Of a stretch of DNA of 64,000 bases, positions 16,732 to 25,957 are shown piece after piece (positions within the stretch are counted from its first letter, which is position 1; every line of letters begins with the position of its first letter). Under the pieces are notes generated by a model that ran no database searches, had not been told where the DNA came from, and saw only the letters and a program-made list of their open reading frames with translations. The position numbers and the translations under genes are program-made. The DNA comes from Bordetella bronchialis (GTDB lineage Bacteria; Pseudomonadota; Gammaproteobacteria; Burkholderiales; Burkholderiaceae_B), in NCBI RefSeq assembly GCF_001676705.1, contig NZ_CP016170.1, positions 310,001 to 374,000 on the forward strand, given 5' to 3'.

Positions 16732-18911
16732 TGTTCCTTTCCGGCGACAAGCGCCGCACGGCCGCCGCCGCGACGCAGGCCGGCCGCGCCGAACTCCTGG
16801 CCTTGATGGACCTGTGGGTCGCGCATGCCTGGATACGCCCGCTGGATGCGGTGTTCGCCCGCTTCCTGTGGGAAGAAGTACCCGACGCGCCGCCGCTGGC
16901 CATCCTGGGCGCGCTGCTGGCCAGCCACCAGCTGGCGCACGGGCATGCCTGCCTGGATCTGGGCGCGACCCTGGAAGACCCGGAAATGACGCTGGCGCTG
17001 CCGCCGGAAGGCGCGGATCCCGCGGATGCCGGCGCGCCGCTGCGTACGCCTGCGGCACTGCTGGCCAAGGTGTCGCTGCCGCGCTGGCTGGCGGCGCTGG
17101 ACGTGCCGGCGCTGGTGGGCGACGGCCCCGGCGGCACCCCGCTGGTCCTCGTCGAACACCGCTTGTATTTGCGGCGCTGCTGGCAGTACGAGCAGGACAT
17201 CAACGCGGGCATCGCCGCCCGGCTGGCGCGCCAGCCCGCCCTGCAATCGGCCTTGCCGCCCGACCGCCTGCGCGGCCTGCTCGATGTCCTGTTCCCCGCG
17301 GGGGAAAGCGCCGGGCGCATCGGCGCGGATACCGACTGGCAGAAGATTGCCTGCGCCGCGGCCGCGCGCAGCGCCTTTACCGTCATCACCGGCGGTCCGG
17401 GTACCGGCAAGACCACCACCGTGGTAAAGGTCTTGGCCGTGCTGCAGGCCCTGGCCCTGGAAGGCATCGTCGCCGGCGGCGCCACGGCGACGGGCCTGCC
17501 GCGGCCCTTGCGCATCCGGCTGGCCGCGCCCACGGGCAAGGCGGCCGCGCGGCTGAGCGAGTCCATCGCCGGCGCGGTGTCGCGCCTGCCGGTGGCCCGG
17601 CTGCCGGCAGGCGAGGCGGTGCGGCAGGCCATTCCTACCGGCGTGTCGACGCTGCACCGCCTGCTGGGCAGCCGGCCCGGCTCGCGCAAGTTCCGCCACG
17701 ATGCCGGCAATCCGCTCGCGCTGGACGTGCTGGTGGTCGACGAGGCCTCGATGATAGACCTGGAGACCATGGCGGCGCTGCTGCAGGCCCTGCCGCCGCG
17801 CGCGCGCCTGATCCTGCTGGGCGACAAGGACCAGCTGGCTTCCGTCGAAGCCGGCGCCGTGCTGGCGGACCTGTGCCGCGAGGCGCATGCGGGCCGCTAC
17901 ACGCCCGCGACGCGCGACTGGCTGGAAGCGGTCAGCGGCGAGCGCATAGCCGGCGACCTGGTCGACCCCGCCGGCACGGCGCTGGACCAGGCCATCGTCA
18001 TGCTGCGCCACAGCCACCGCTTCGCCGCCGACAGCGGCATCGGGCGCCTGGCTTCCGCCATCAATGCGGGCAACCGCCAGGCCGTCGCCCGATTCTGGCG
18101 GCAGTCGCACGCGGGCGTGACGCGCATGACGGGACGCGACTGCGAGCGCGACTTCGCCGCGCTGGTCCTGGACGGCCAGCCCCAAACCGAACTGGAGCTG
18201 GCCATGACCGCCGGCCTGGCACCGGCGCAAGCCGCCGCCGGCGCGCCAGGCAGCGACGACGCCTGGGATAACGGTCCGCACGGCTATGCGCGGTATCTGC
18301 GCCTGATGCGCGCCAGCCGTCCGGCGCCGGGCGCCGCGCAGGCGGACCTGGACGATTGGGCGCGGCGTGTCCTGCGCGCGCATGGGGCCTTCCAGCTGTT
18401 GACCACCTTGCGACAGGGCCCCTGGGGCGTCGAAGGACTGAACCGGCGCGTCGCGCGGCTGTTGCGCGAGCAGGCGCTGATCGACGCCACCGATGGCTGG
18501 TACGCCGGCCGTCCGGTGCTCGTCACGCGCAACGATTATGCGCTCGGCCTGATGAACGGCGATATCGGCATCACGCTGGCCTTGCCCGCTTCCGGCGACG
18601 GCGCGCCGGTGCTGCGCGTCGCCTTCCCCATGACCGACGGCAGCGGCCGCATCAAATGGGTGCTGCCCAGCCGCCTGCAGGCGGTGGAAACCGTGTTCGC
18701 GCTGACGGTGCACAAGTCGCAGGGCTCGGAGTTCGACCACGCCGCCGTGGTGCTGCCCGAGCGGATCGGCCCCATCGTCACGCGCGAACTGCTCTACACC
18801 GGCATCACGCGCGCGCGCGCTTTCCTTACCCTGCTGAGTCCCGGCGGCGAACACATCCTGGAGCAGGGCATCGCGCGCCAGGTGCGGCGCGCCAGCGGCT
18901 TGCTGGCCTAG
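16731..18911 (+). CDS. recD: Exodeoxyribonuclease V subunit alpha (RecD)
   Basis: A 726-residue RecD, the 5'-to-3' helicase of RecBCD. It shows Walker A TGGPGTGKTTT (about residue 222), LAAPTGKAAARLSESI (motif Ia), the DEAD-like VVDEASMIDLETMAALL, the LLGDKDQLASVEAGAVLADL motif III, and the C-terminal TVHKSQGSEFDHAAVVLP and LLYTGITRARAF. The ATG shares a base with the recB TGA, and GAGGAGG lies seven bases upstream. The N-terminal 200 residues bind RecC. A GC-rich extension between about 500 and 540 is less conserved. It closes the recCBD operon; no clear intrinsic terminator follows. Confidence 0.97.
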   Translation: MFLSGDKRRTAAAATQAGRAELLALMDLWVAHAWIRPLDAVFARFLWEEVPDAPPLAILGALLASHQLAHGHACLDLGATLEDPEMTLALPPEGADPADAGAPLRTPAALLAKVSLPRWLAALDVPALVGDGPGGTPLVLVEHRLYLRRCWQYEQDINAGIAARLARQPALQSALPPDRLRGLLDVLFPAGESAGRIGADTDWQKIACAAAARSAFTVITGGPGTGKTTTVVKVLAVLQALALEGIVAGGATATGLPRPLRIRLAAPTGKAAARLSESIAGAVSRLPVARLPAGEAVRQAIPTGVSTLHRLLGSRPGSRKFRHDAGNPLALDVLVVDEASMIDLETMAALLQALPPRARLILLGDKDQLASVEAGAVLADLCREAHAGRYTPATRDWLEAVSGERIAGDLVDPAGTALDQAIVMLRHSHRFAADSGIGRLASAINAGNRQAVARFWRQSHAGVTRMTGRDCERDFAALVLDGQPQTELELAMTAGLAPAQAAAGAPGSDDAWDNGPHGYARYLRLMRASRPAPGAAQADLDDWARRVLRAHGAFQLLTTLRQGPWGVEGLNRRVARLLREQALIDATDGWYAGRPVLVTRNDYALGLMNGDIGITLALPASGDGAPVLRVAFPMTDGSGRIKWVLPSRLQAVETVFALTVHKSQGSEFDHAAVVLPERIGPIVTRELLYTGITRARAFLTLLSPGGEHILEQGIARQVRRASGLLA

Positions 18912-19124
18912 ACGCGCCGCGGCGCGGCGACGCCGCCGGCGCACGCCGAGGCCTGCCCGCGCCTCCCGCTTCCCTGAATCCCTGTCACGGCCATGTCACC
19001 TCCCTGGCCCATCATGCGCTTGCACTTTTTTGGAGTTGTGCGTTTGAGTGCGTTTCGACGCGCCGCCGCGCCGAGCACGGCCATCGCCCCGACGGCCGTT
19101 TCCGCAACCCGCCCCCCTAGCCGC

Positions 19125-19325
19125 ATGAAACCGACCCCTATCCCACGCTCTATCCGCCGGTCCGCGTCGCGCTGGCCCCTGTTGCTGGCCACCGTCGCCA
19201 TCGCTTGCACGTTGACCGCCTGCGGCGGCGACCACGATGACGACGACACGCCCCAGAACCCCGAACCGCCCACGCAGCCGGCGCCGCCGCAAGCGCCCAC
19301 GCCGGTGCTGCACTGCGCGCCGTAG
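19125..19325 (+). CDS. Small predicted lipoprotein upstream of phospholipase C
   Basis: A 66-residue protein starting MKPTPIPRSIRRSASRW, with a basic N-region, a hydrophobic stretch LLLATVAIA and a lipobox TLTAC (Cys33). The mature part would be only 34 residues: an acidic HDDDD cluster followed by Pro-rich sequence ending VLHCAP. It is not similar to a family I recognise. It lies 90 bp upstream of the phospholipase C gene on the same strand, and may be co-transcribed with it. The reading frame is open further upstream (from 18993), but the lipobox and signal geometry favour the ATG at 19125. Confidence is limited by size and lack of a clear ribosome site. Confidence 0.5.
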   Translation: MKPTPIPRSIRRSASRWPLLLATVAIACTLTACGGDHDDDDTPQNPEPPTQPAPPQAPTPVLHCAP

Positions 19326-19415
19326 CGCGCCATCCCCCGTCATACAGGCAGTGAGCCTGGCGGCACCGCGCCCGCCATGCAGGCCATCGCGCCACAACCG
19401 ATACGCGAACCGACA

Positions 19416-21626
19416 ATGATCAACAACGCCAAACGCAAGTTCCTGCGCAACAGCCTGGGCGCCGCCGCGTCCGTGACCGCACTCGGCATGTTCCCGCCCA
19501 GCATCCGCCGCGCGCTGGCCATCCCGGCCAACAATCGCACGGGCACCATCAAGGACGTCGAGCACGTCGTCATCCTGATGCAGGAGAACCGCTCCTTCGA
19601 CAACTACTTCGGCACGCTGGCCGGCGTGCGCGGCTTCGGCGATCGCTTCACCATCCCGGTGCCCAATGCCCTGAACGTGTGGCAGCAGCTGGATGCCAAC
19701 GGCAAGCCCATCCTGCCCTATCACCTGGACCAGACGCTGGGCAACGCGCAGCGCGTCAGCGGCACGCCGCACAGCTGGACGGACGCGCGCGATGCCTGGG
19801 ACAAGGGCCGCATGTACCAGTGGGCGCGCTACAAGCGGCAGCAATCCATGGGCTACTTCACCGAGCAGGAAGCGCCTTTCCAGTTCGCCCTGGCCAATGC
19901 CTTCACGTTGTGCGACGGGTATTTCTGCTCGCTGCACGGCGGCACCAATACCAACCGCCTGTTCTTCTGGACCGGCACCAATGGCGCCACCACGCCCGCC
20001 GGCCGCGTGGTCGTGAACAACGTCTGGGACGGACTGGACACCACCACCGACCTGGCCACCACCGGGTTCGACTGGATGACCTACCCGGAGCGGCTGACGC
20101 AAGCCGGCGTGTCGTGGATGGTCTACCAGAACATGCCCGACAACTTCACCGACAACTCGCTCATCGGCTTCAAGCAATATCGCGACGCCAACCTGCGCTC
20201 CGGCAAGCCGGTGTACCACGACGTGGCGGTGAACCCGCCCTACGATCCCAATACGGACGACGTGGGCAACCCACTGTACAAAGGCATCGCCAACACCATG
20301 CCGGACGGCGGTTTCCTGGCGACTTTCAAGCAGGACATCCTGGACGGCAAGCTGGCGCAGGTCTCGTGGATCGTCGCGCCGGAAACGTATTCCGAGCATC
20401 CCGGTCCCTCCAGTCCCGTACAGGGCGGCTGGTACACGCAGGAAGTGCTGGACGCGCTGACCGCCAACCCGGACGTCTGGTCCAAGACCGTGCTGCTGAT
20501 CAACTTCGACGAAAACGACGGCTTCTTCGACCACCTGCCGCCGCCCTGCGCGCCGTCGCTCGACCTGGCCACCGGCACCATCGCCGGCAAGTCGACGCTG
20601 AGCACCGCCGACATGTCCTATGAGTACTACACGCACAACGCGGTGCCCAACACCTCCATGCCCACGCCGGATGGCGACTGCTACGGTCCCGGCCCGCGCG
20701 TGCCCATGTACGTGATCTCGCCCTGGAGCCGCGGCGGCTGGGTGAACTCGCAGCAGTTCGACCACACGTCGGTGCTGCGCTTCCTGGAGGCCCGCTTCGG
20801 CGTGGCCGAAACGCAGATCAGCCCGTATCGCCGCGCCGTCTTCGGCGACCTGACATCGGCCTTCAACTTCGCCACTCCCAACGACGACATGCCGCCCACG
20901 CTGGCCGGCCGGCGCACGCGCAACGATGCGGATACGCTGCGCATGTCGCAGGATGCGCTGGGACAGGTCGCGCTGCCCACGCCGCAGAACCTGCCGCGCC
21001 AGGATACGGGGGCCCGCCCGTCGCGCGCCCTGCCTTACGAGCTGCACACCAGCGCGCGCACCGACGCGGCCGGCGGCACCGTAAGCCTGGTCTTCGCCAA
21101 TACGGGTTCCGCCGCCGCCGTCTTCCATGTGTACGACCGGCTGCACCTGGACCGCGTGCCGCGCCGCTATGTGGTCGAGGCCGGCAAGCAGCTGGACGAC
21201 AGCTGGGATGCCAAGTCCGTGGACGACGGCCGCTACGACCTTTGGGTGCTGGGACCCAACGGCTACCACCGGAGCTTTACGGGCGACCTGTCGGCGCAGG
21301 CCGCCAGCGGCGCCGGCGTGCCCGAAGTCCGCGTCTGCTACGACGTCGCCAATGGCAACGTGTATCTCACCGCCTTCAATACTGGCGGCAAGGCGCTGCA
21401 CCTGACCGTGCGCGCCAAGGCCTACCGCAACGACGGGCCCTGGAACCTGACGGTCGCGGCGGGCGCCAGCCAGGACGTGCACTGGGACCTGGCCGACAGT
21501 GCGCGGTGGTACGATTTCGTCGCCACCTGCGCCGAACAGCCCGGCTGGTCGCGCCGCTTCGCGGGCCGCGTCGAAACGGGCAAGGACGGCCTGAGCGATC
21601 CCGCGATGGGCATGGAAGACCTCTGA
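19416..21626 (+). CDS. Phosphocholine-specific phospholipase C (non-haemolytic PLC/acid phosphatase family)
   Basis: A 736-residue exported enzyme of the bacterial PLC/AcpA phosphoesterase family. The catalytic domain starts with EHVVILMQENRSFDNYFGTL near residue 50, where Glu and Asn bind metal and phosphate, and continues with FNFDENDGFFDH-type sequence (LLINFDENDGFFDHLPPPC) and GPRVPMYVISPWSRGG. Two C-terminal DUF756-like beta domains follow, from about residue 545. The N-terminus AKRKFLRNSLGAAASVTALG resembles a Tat signal with Lys-Arg in place of Arg-Arg. Such enzymes hydrolyse phosphatidylcholine and often aid phosphate or choline scavenging or virulence. I chose the start that gives this signal; an ATG at 19377 is possible. 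Downstream lies a large hairpin, then a DeoR regulator. Confidence 0.92.
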   Translation: MINNAKRKFLRNSLGAAASVTALGMFPPSIRRALAIPANNRTGTIKDVEHVVILMQENRSFDNYFGTLAGVRGFGDRFTIPVPNALNVWQQLDANGKPILPYHLDQTLGNAQRVSGTPHSWTDARDAWDKGRMYQWARYKRQQSMGYFTEQEAPFQFALANAFTLCDGYFCSLHGGTNTNRLFFWTGTNGATTPAGRVVVNNVWDGLDTTTDLATTGFDWMTYPERLTQAGVSWMVYQNMPDNFTDNSLIGFKQYRDANLRSGKPVYHDVAVNPPYDPNTDDVGNPLYKGIANTMPDGGFLATFKQDILDGKLAQVSWIVAPETYSEHPGPSSPVQGGWYTQEVLDALTANPDVWSKTVLLINFDENDGFFDHLPPPCAPSLDLATGTIAGKSTLSTADMSYEYYTHNAVPNTSMPTPDGDCYGPGPRVPMYVISPWSRGGWVNSQQFDHTSVLRFLEARFGVAETQISPYRRAVFGDLTSAFNFATPNDDMPPTLAGRRTRNDADTLRMSQDALGQVALPTPQNLPRQDTGARPSRALPYELHTSARTDAAGGTVSLVFANTGSAAAVFHVYDRLHLDRVPRRYVVEAGKQLDDSWDAKSVDDGRYDLWVLGPNGYHRSFTGDLSAQAASGAGVPEVRVCYDVANGNVYLTAFNTGGKALHLTVRAKAYRNDGPWNLTVAAGASQDVHWDLADSARWYDFVATCAEQPGWSRRFAGRVETGKDGLSDPAMGMEDL

Positions 21627-21633
21627 CGTTCCA

Positions 21634-21667
21634 GGGATCGCGCCACGCTGTCTCGTGGCGCGATCCC
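21634..21667 (+). terminator. Perfect 14-bp inverted repeat after phospholipase C gene
   Basis: GGGATCGCGCCACG (21634-21647) and CGTGGCGCGATCCC (21654-21667) form a perfect 14-bp stem with a six-base loop, seven bases after the PLC stop codon. There is no T-run afterwards, so it may stabilise the plc mRNA end, act in Rho-dependent termination, or be an operator for the DeoR protein whose gene starts 33 bp later. The terminator label is the simplest reading, not proven. Confidence 0.6.
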
Positions 21668-21700
21668 GGCGCGCGCCATCCACCACCAACCAGAGCCGAC

Positions 21701-22486
21701 ATGCTGCAGGAAGAACGCATCGCCCGTATCCAGGCCTTGCTCGGCGCCTTCGTGCGCATGAGTACCGAGCGCCTGGCGCGCGAGTTGTCCGTCTCGCGCG
21801 AAACCGTGCGTCGCGACATCCTGGAACTGGAAGCGCAGGGCGCGCTGCGGCGCGTGCATGGCGGCGTGGTGGCGACGGCCGCGCATGCCGAGCCGCCCTT
21901 CGCGCAACGCCAGCACATACGGGCGCGCGAGAAGCGCGCCATCGCCCGCGCCGTGTTGCCGATGCTGGCGCCGGGGCAGGTCATCATGCTGGATGCCGGC
22001 ACGACCACCGGCTACCTGGCCGAAGCGCTTTGCGGCCTGGCCGGCCTGACGGTCATCACGAATTCGCTGGGTATCGCCATGACGCTGGCGCGGCGCGCCG
22101 GCACCGCGGAATCCCCGCGCCATGAAGTCATCCTGCTGGGCGGCACGCCGCATGGCGATGTGCCGGCCACCTACGGCAGCGGCACCATCAACGAGATCCG
22201 CCGCTACCACGCGGACCTGGCGCTGCTGTCGCCCGTGGGGCTCAGCGCCACGCACGGCGCCACCAGCTATGCCCATGACGAAGCCGCCGTCGCGCAGGCG
22301 ATGGCCGCCCAGGCCGGAGAGCGCGTGCTGCTGGCCGACTACAGCAAGGTGGGCGTGGTGAGCCGGGTACGCTATGCCAGTCCGGAGGACGTCAACCGTA
22401 TCGTCACCAACGCCCACGCGGACCCGGGTTTCGAGGACGAAATGCGGCGCTGGCGCCGCGCCGGCGTGGAGCTGGTGCTGGCCTGA
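21701..22486 (+). CDS. DeoR/GlpR family transcriptional regulator
   Basis: A 261-residue DeoR-family repressor. The N-terminal helix-turn-helix is RIQALLGAFVRMSTERLARE then LSVSRETVRRDILELEAQGA, ending in the signature RRVHGG. The C-terminal sugar-phosphate-sensing domain (about 75-250) includes MLDAGTTTGYLAEAL and VITNSLGIAMTLA, and the closing YSKVG segment typical of the family. These proteins usually respond to a phosphorylated sugar. It follows the PLC gene on the same strand but is separated from it by a perfect hairpin, so it may be independent. No sugar-catabolic genes are adjacent. Confidence 0.9.
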   Translation: MLQEERIARIQALLGAFVRMSTERLARELSVSRETVRRDILELEAQGALRRVHGGVVATAAHAEPPFAQRQHIRAREKRAIARAVLPMLAPGQVIMLDAGTTTGYLAEALCGLAGLTVITNSLGIAMTLARRAGTAESPRHEVILLGGTPHGDVPATYGSGTINEIRRYHADLALLSPVGLSATHGATSYAHDEAAVAQAMAAQAGERVLLADYSKVGVVSRVRYASPEDVNRIVTNAHADPGFEDEMRRWRRAGVELVLA

Positions 22487-22577
22487 AGCGCCTGTGCCTG
22501 TGCCTGCGCCGGCCATCGCATCGGCGGCCGGCCCCCATATGCGGCCGGACAAGGCCGCGCCGTGGGAGGGTCCCGCC

Positions 22578-24572
22578 TCAGGCCCGGGAAGCGGGCCTGT
22601 CCGGCGCCGTGCCCGAAGGATGGTCCAGCCCCAGCATCTTCACCAGGGCCTCGGCGGAATACGGCTTGGCCAGGAACTCGAAGCCGTGGGTGCCCTGTTC
22701 CGCCAGCACGTGGCTATAGCCGCTGGTCAGCACCACGCGCAGCGACGGCCAGCGGCGGCGCACCGCGGAGGCCAGCTCGATGCCGCTCATGCCCGGCATG
22801 ACGACGTCGGAAAACACCAGGTCGAAACGGCCGTTGCGCGCATTGAGCAGGGACAGCGCGGATTGCCCGTCGGTGGCCCAGTGCGCGGTCAGTCCCATTT
22901 CATGCAGCAGCCCCAGCGCGAAGCGGCCGACGGTGTCGTTGTCTTCGACCAGCAGGACGGACATGGGCCGGCGGCTGGATTCGATCGCGATGGGCGCGCC
23001 GGGATGTTGTTCCGGTACGGCCTCGGCCTTGCCGCAGGGCAGGAAGAGCGTGAAGGTGGAGCCTTCGCCCATGCGCGTTTCCACCGAGATCTCGCCGCCC
23101 GACTGCTTGGCGAAACCGTAGGCCTGGCTGAGTCCCAGGCCGGTGCCCTTGTTGACGGCCTTGGTCGTGAAAAAGGGCTCGAAGATGCGGGTCAGCGTGC
23201 CGGGTTCGATGCCCGTGCCGGTGTCGGTGACCGAGACGGCGACAAAGTCGCCGCTGGCGCCGGCATGGCTGCGCACGGGCGGGATATGGTCGGCCTGGCG
23301 CGCGCGGATGGTCAGGTGGCCGCCGCGCGGCATCGCGTCGCGGGCGTTGATCACCATGTTCAGGATGGCGGTTTCGAACTGGTTGGGATCGGCTTCGATG
23401 GGGCGCAGGCCTTCCGGCAGATCGAAATGCAGCTTGACCGGCGAGCCCAGCGACGTGCGGATGATTTCTTCCATGCCGCGCAGCCGGGCGGCCACGTGGA
23501 AGACCTCCGGCATCAGGGGCTGCTTGCGCGCGAACGCCAGCAGCTGGCGGGTCAGCTGCGCGGCCTTGGTGGCGGTGTCGGAGATCGCGCCGATATAGCG
23601 GGCGCGCTTTTCCTCCGACAAGCCCGGGCGGCGCAGCAGCTCGGCGGAAGAACGGATGATGGTCAGCAGATTGTTGAAGTCGTGCGCCACGCCGCCGGTG
23701 ATGCGGCCGATGGCTTCCATCTTCTGCGCCTGGTTCAGGGCATCGCGGCTGCGGTCCAGGGCCAGCTGGGCCTCGCGGCGCTCGGTCACGTCGCGCGTGA
23801 TCTTGGCGAAACCGATGAAGTTGCCGCGCTCGTCGCGGATGGGGTCCAGCACCACGCTGGCCCAGAATCGCGTGCCGTCCTTGCGCATGCGCCAGCCTTC
23901 GCCCAGGAAGCGGCCCTCGCGCAGGGCGGTATCCAGCGACCGCGCCGGCTCGCCGCGTTCGCGGTCCTCCGGGGTGTAGAAGACCGAGAAATGCTGGCCG
24001 ATGATCTCGTTGGCCGTGTAGCCCTTGATCGCCTGCGCGCCGGCGTTCCAGTTGGTGATCCGGCCCTGCGCGTCCAGCATGAAGATGGCGTAGTCGCGCA
24101 CGCCCTGGACCAGCAGGCGGAAGCGCTGTTCGGCGGCGAACAGTTCCTCCTGCGCGCGCTTTTTGTCGCTGATGTCGCGCGTGACCTTGGCATACCCCAC
24201 CAGTTCGCCCTGGTCGTCGTAGACGGGATCGATCACCACGCTGGTCCAGAAGCGGGTGCCGTCCTTGCGCACGCGCCAGCCTTCGGCCTCGTACAGGCCG
24301 TTTTCGGCGGCCATGCGCAGCGCGCGCGCCGGCAGGCCGTCGCGGCGGTCTTCCTCGGTGTAGAAGCGGGAAAAATGCTGGCCGATGATTTCCTCGGCCG
24401 TGTAGCCCTTGAACCGCTCCGCGCCGGTATTCCAGCTGACGATATAGCCGTCGCGATCCAGCAGGTAGATGGCGTAGTCGCGGATCGCGCGCAACATCAG
24501 TTCGGCACGGCGGTCGGCGGCAAGGGCTTGCAGGGACGAGGTCGGGGGTTTCTGCGAATTCTGGGGATCCAT
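22578..24572 (-). CDS. PAS-PAS hybrid sensor histidine kinase with receiver domain
   Basis: A 664-residue soluble hybrid kinase without transmembrane segments. Two PAS/PAC modules (about 28-145 and 150-270) are strikingly alike, both carrying GYT(A)xEIIGQHFSxFYT and EGWRxRKDGTRFW, which indicates internal duplication. HisKA has phospho-acceptor His297 in GGVAHDFNNLL; HATPase_c has the N box near Asn409, DTGTGI at 450-455 and GTGLGLSQAYG. The receiver domain (537-650) has phospho-acceptor Asp589 in FSDVVMPG and Lys636. PAS domains of this type often bind flavin, haem or small ligands. The start at 24572 is chosen by domain position, with AGAGAG upstream. No response regulator gene is adjacent, so its output partner is unknown. 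Confidence 0.93.
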   Translation of the reverse strand: MDPQNSQKPPTSSLQALAADRRAELMLRAIRDYAIYLLDRDGYIVSWNTGAERFKGYTAEEIIGQHFSRFYTEEDRRDGLPARALRMAAENGLYEAEGWRVRKDGTRFWTSVVIDPVYDDQGELVGYAKVTRDISDKKRAQEELFAAEQRFRLLVQGVRDYAIFMLDAQGRITNWNAGAQAIKGYTANEIIGQHFSVFYTPEDRERGEPARSLDTALREGRFLGEGWRMRKDGTRFWASVVLDPIRDERGNFIGFAKITRDVTERREAQLALDRSRDALNQAQKMEAIGRITGGVAHDFNNLLTIIRSSAELLRRPGLSEEKRARYIGAISDTATKAAQLTRQLLAFARKQPLMPEVFHVAARLRGMEEIIRTSLGSPVKLHFDLPEGLRPIEADPNQFETAILNMVINARDAMPRGGHLTIRARQADHIPPVRSHAGASGDFVAVSVTDTGTGIEPGTLTRIFEPFFTTKAVNKGTGLGLSQAYGFAKQSGGEISVETRMGEGSTFTLFLPCGKAEAVPEQHPGAPIAIESSRRPMSVLLVEDNDTVGRFALGLLHEMGLTAHWATDGQSALSLLNARNGRFDLVFSDVVMPGMSGIELASAVRRRWPSLRVVLTSGYSHVLAEQGTHGFEFLAKPYSAEALVKMLGLDHPSGTAPDRPASRA

Positions 24573-24899
24573 GGCGCTCTCTGGGCCCTTCGTGGTGCGG
24601 CCTGGGTCGCGCCGCGTCGGGCATCCCTGCCTGCGCGGCACCGGACCGGCCGGCATGGGAGGGATACAGGGGCAAGTCTATCCTTAATGCCGGGAAAGCG
24701 CAGGCACCCGGTTGAGCAGCCTACAGTCCCAGGGTCGGCCCGGTGGCTGGCGGGGCCTTGACCATGGATGAGCATGACTGTCCGCCGGGCGGGATCGACC
24801 CGGGCAGGCGGTTCCCGCCGCTGCCGCCACGCCCGTGGTCCGGGCCGGCGATACACCCGGTGGAGACCGGCGCATGCCAGGCCGGCGATCGCCGCGCCG
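24573..24899. other. Intergenic region between sensor kinase and LysR genes
   Basis: A 327-bp gap with no gene that I can support; both neighbours are on the minus strand. It must hold the kinase promoter, and a weak candidate -10 (GATAGA region) lies around 24670-24690, but I see no convincing -35, terminator or repeat. Confidence 0.4.
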
Positions 24900-25799
24900 T
24901 CATGGCAGCGCGGCATGTTCGGCGATGTATTGCCGCAGCCATCCGTGGCCCGCGTCTTCCTGGTGGCGCTCGTGCCAGTACAGCGAGACCGATAGCGTGG
25001 GCAGCTTCAGGGGCACGTCCAGCAAGGCCAGCCGCAAGGGCCGCGCGGCCGCCTTGGCGACGCTCATGGGCACGGTGCAGATCAGGTCCGAGCCGGCCAC
25101 CACGTGGGGCCCGACCAGATAGCTGGACAAGGTGGCGGCCACCCTGCGGCGCCGCCCCAGGGCCAGCAGCGTGCGGTCGATGGCGCTGCTGAAGTGGCCG
25201 GTATGCGCGGCCAGGTCGACGTGGGGATAGCGCAGGTAGGCGTCCAGGTTCCAGCGGCGCAGGCAGGGATGCTGTTCGCGCACGATGCAGACCGCCGGCT
25301 CTTCGTACAGGAAGCGCGCGCGCAGGTTCTGGGCGGGGTTGGGAAAGTAGCCCGCCAGCAGCTCGACATGATTGGTGTCCAGCATGCTCAGCCCGTGCTG
25401 CAGGCGGGCGGGCATGACGCGCAGGTGCAAGTGGGGCGCGTCCCGGGCCAGGGCCGGCAGCACGCGGGGCATCAGGGTGAACTGCATGTAGTCGGTGGCG
25501 TACAGCGTGAAGGTGCGCGCCGTGGCCGCCGGATCGAAAGCTTCGCGCGGCCCGGTGGCGTGTTGCCAGCGCGCCAGCAGCGGCTGGAATTCCATGTGCA
25601 GCGCCAGGGCTTGCGGCGTGGGCTGCCACAGCGTGCCCTCGCGCACCAGCAGCGGGTCGTTGAACAGTTTGCGCAGCCGGCTCAGCGCCGCGCTCATGGC
25701 CGGCTGGCTCACGCCCACCTGCTCGGCCGCCCGCGAGACGCTGCGCAGGGTCATCAGGGCGTCGAAATGGATGAGCAGGTTCAGGTCCGGGTATTTCAT
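24900..25799 (-). CDS. LysR family transcriptional regulator of the adjacent Bug/hyu operon
   Basis: A 299-residue LTTR of the NodD/NahR/LinR-like branch, recognised by its start MKYPDLNLLIHFDALMTLRS, the helix-turn-helix SVSRAAEQVGVSQPAMSAAL and RLRKLFNDPLLVRE. The effector domain covers about 90-295. It is divergent from the Bug receptor and hyuAB genes, the classical arrangement for an LTTR that activates the neighbouring catabolic operon when its substrate is present. A T-N11-A palindrome 13 bp upstream of its own start (25812-25826) is the likely binding site. Its ATG at 25799 matches family starts, though a longer frame exists upstream. Confidence 0.92.
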   Translation of the reverse strand: MKYPDLNLLIHFDALMTLRSVSRAAEQVGVSQPAMSAALSRLRKLFNDPLLVREGTLWQPTPQALALHMEFQPLLARWQHATGPREAFDPAATARTFTLYATDYMQFTLMPRVLPALARDAPHLHLRVMPARLQHGLSMLDTNHVELLAGYFPNPAQNLRARFLYEEPAVCIVREQHPCLRRWNLDAYLRYPHVDLAAHTGHFSSAIDRTLLALGRRRRVAATLSSYLVGPHVVAGSDLICTVPMSVAKAAARPLRLALLDVPLKLPTLSVSLYWHERHQEDAGHGWLRQYIAEHAALP

Positions 25800-25811
25800 G
25801 CCGCAGACAGT

Positions 25812-25826
25812 ATCAATGTGGTTGAT
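25812..25826. promoter_or_regulatory. Candidate LysR-type regulator binding site
   Basis: ATCAATGTGGTTGAT is a perfect 5-bp inverted repeat with a five-base spacer and contains the T-N11-A pattern expected of LTTR boxes. It lies between the divergent LysR gene and the Bug receptor gene, 13 bp upstream of the LysR start. On the plus strand a TATAAA follows at 25832-25837. Assignment to the adjacent regulator is inference. Confidence 0.6.
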
Positions 25827-25957
25827 GGGACTATAAATGGAAACGCCTGCCGTCGAACCCGCGCCCGCCCTAGGATTTCCCCTGCAACACACATCCGCCC
25901 GGATCATCGCGGACCACGAGCCGCTACCGGGCCTTCATGGACAAGGGGAATAAAGAC

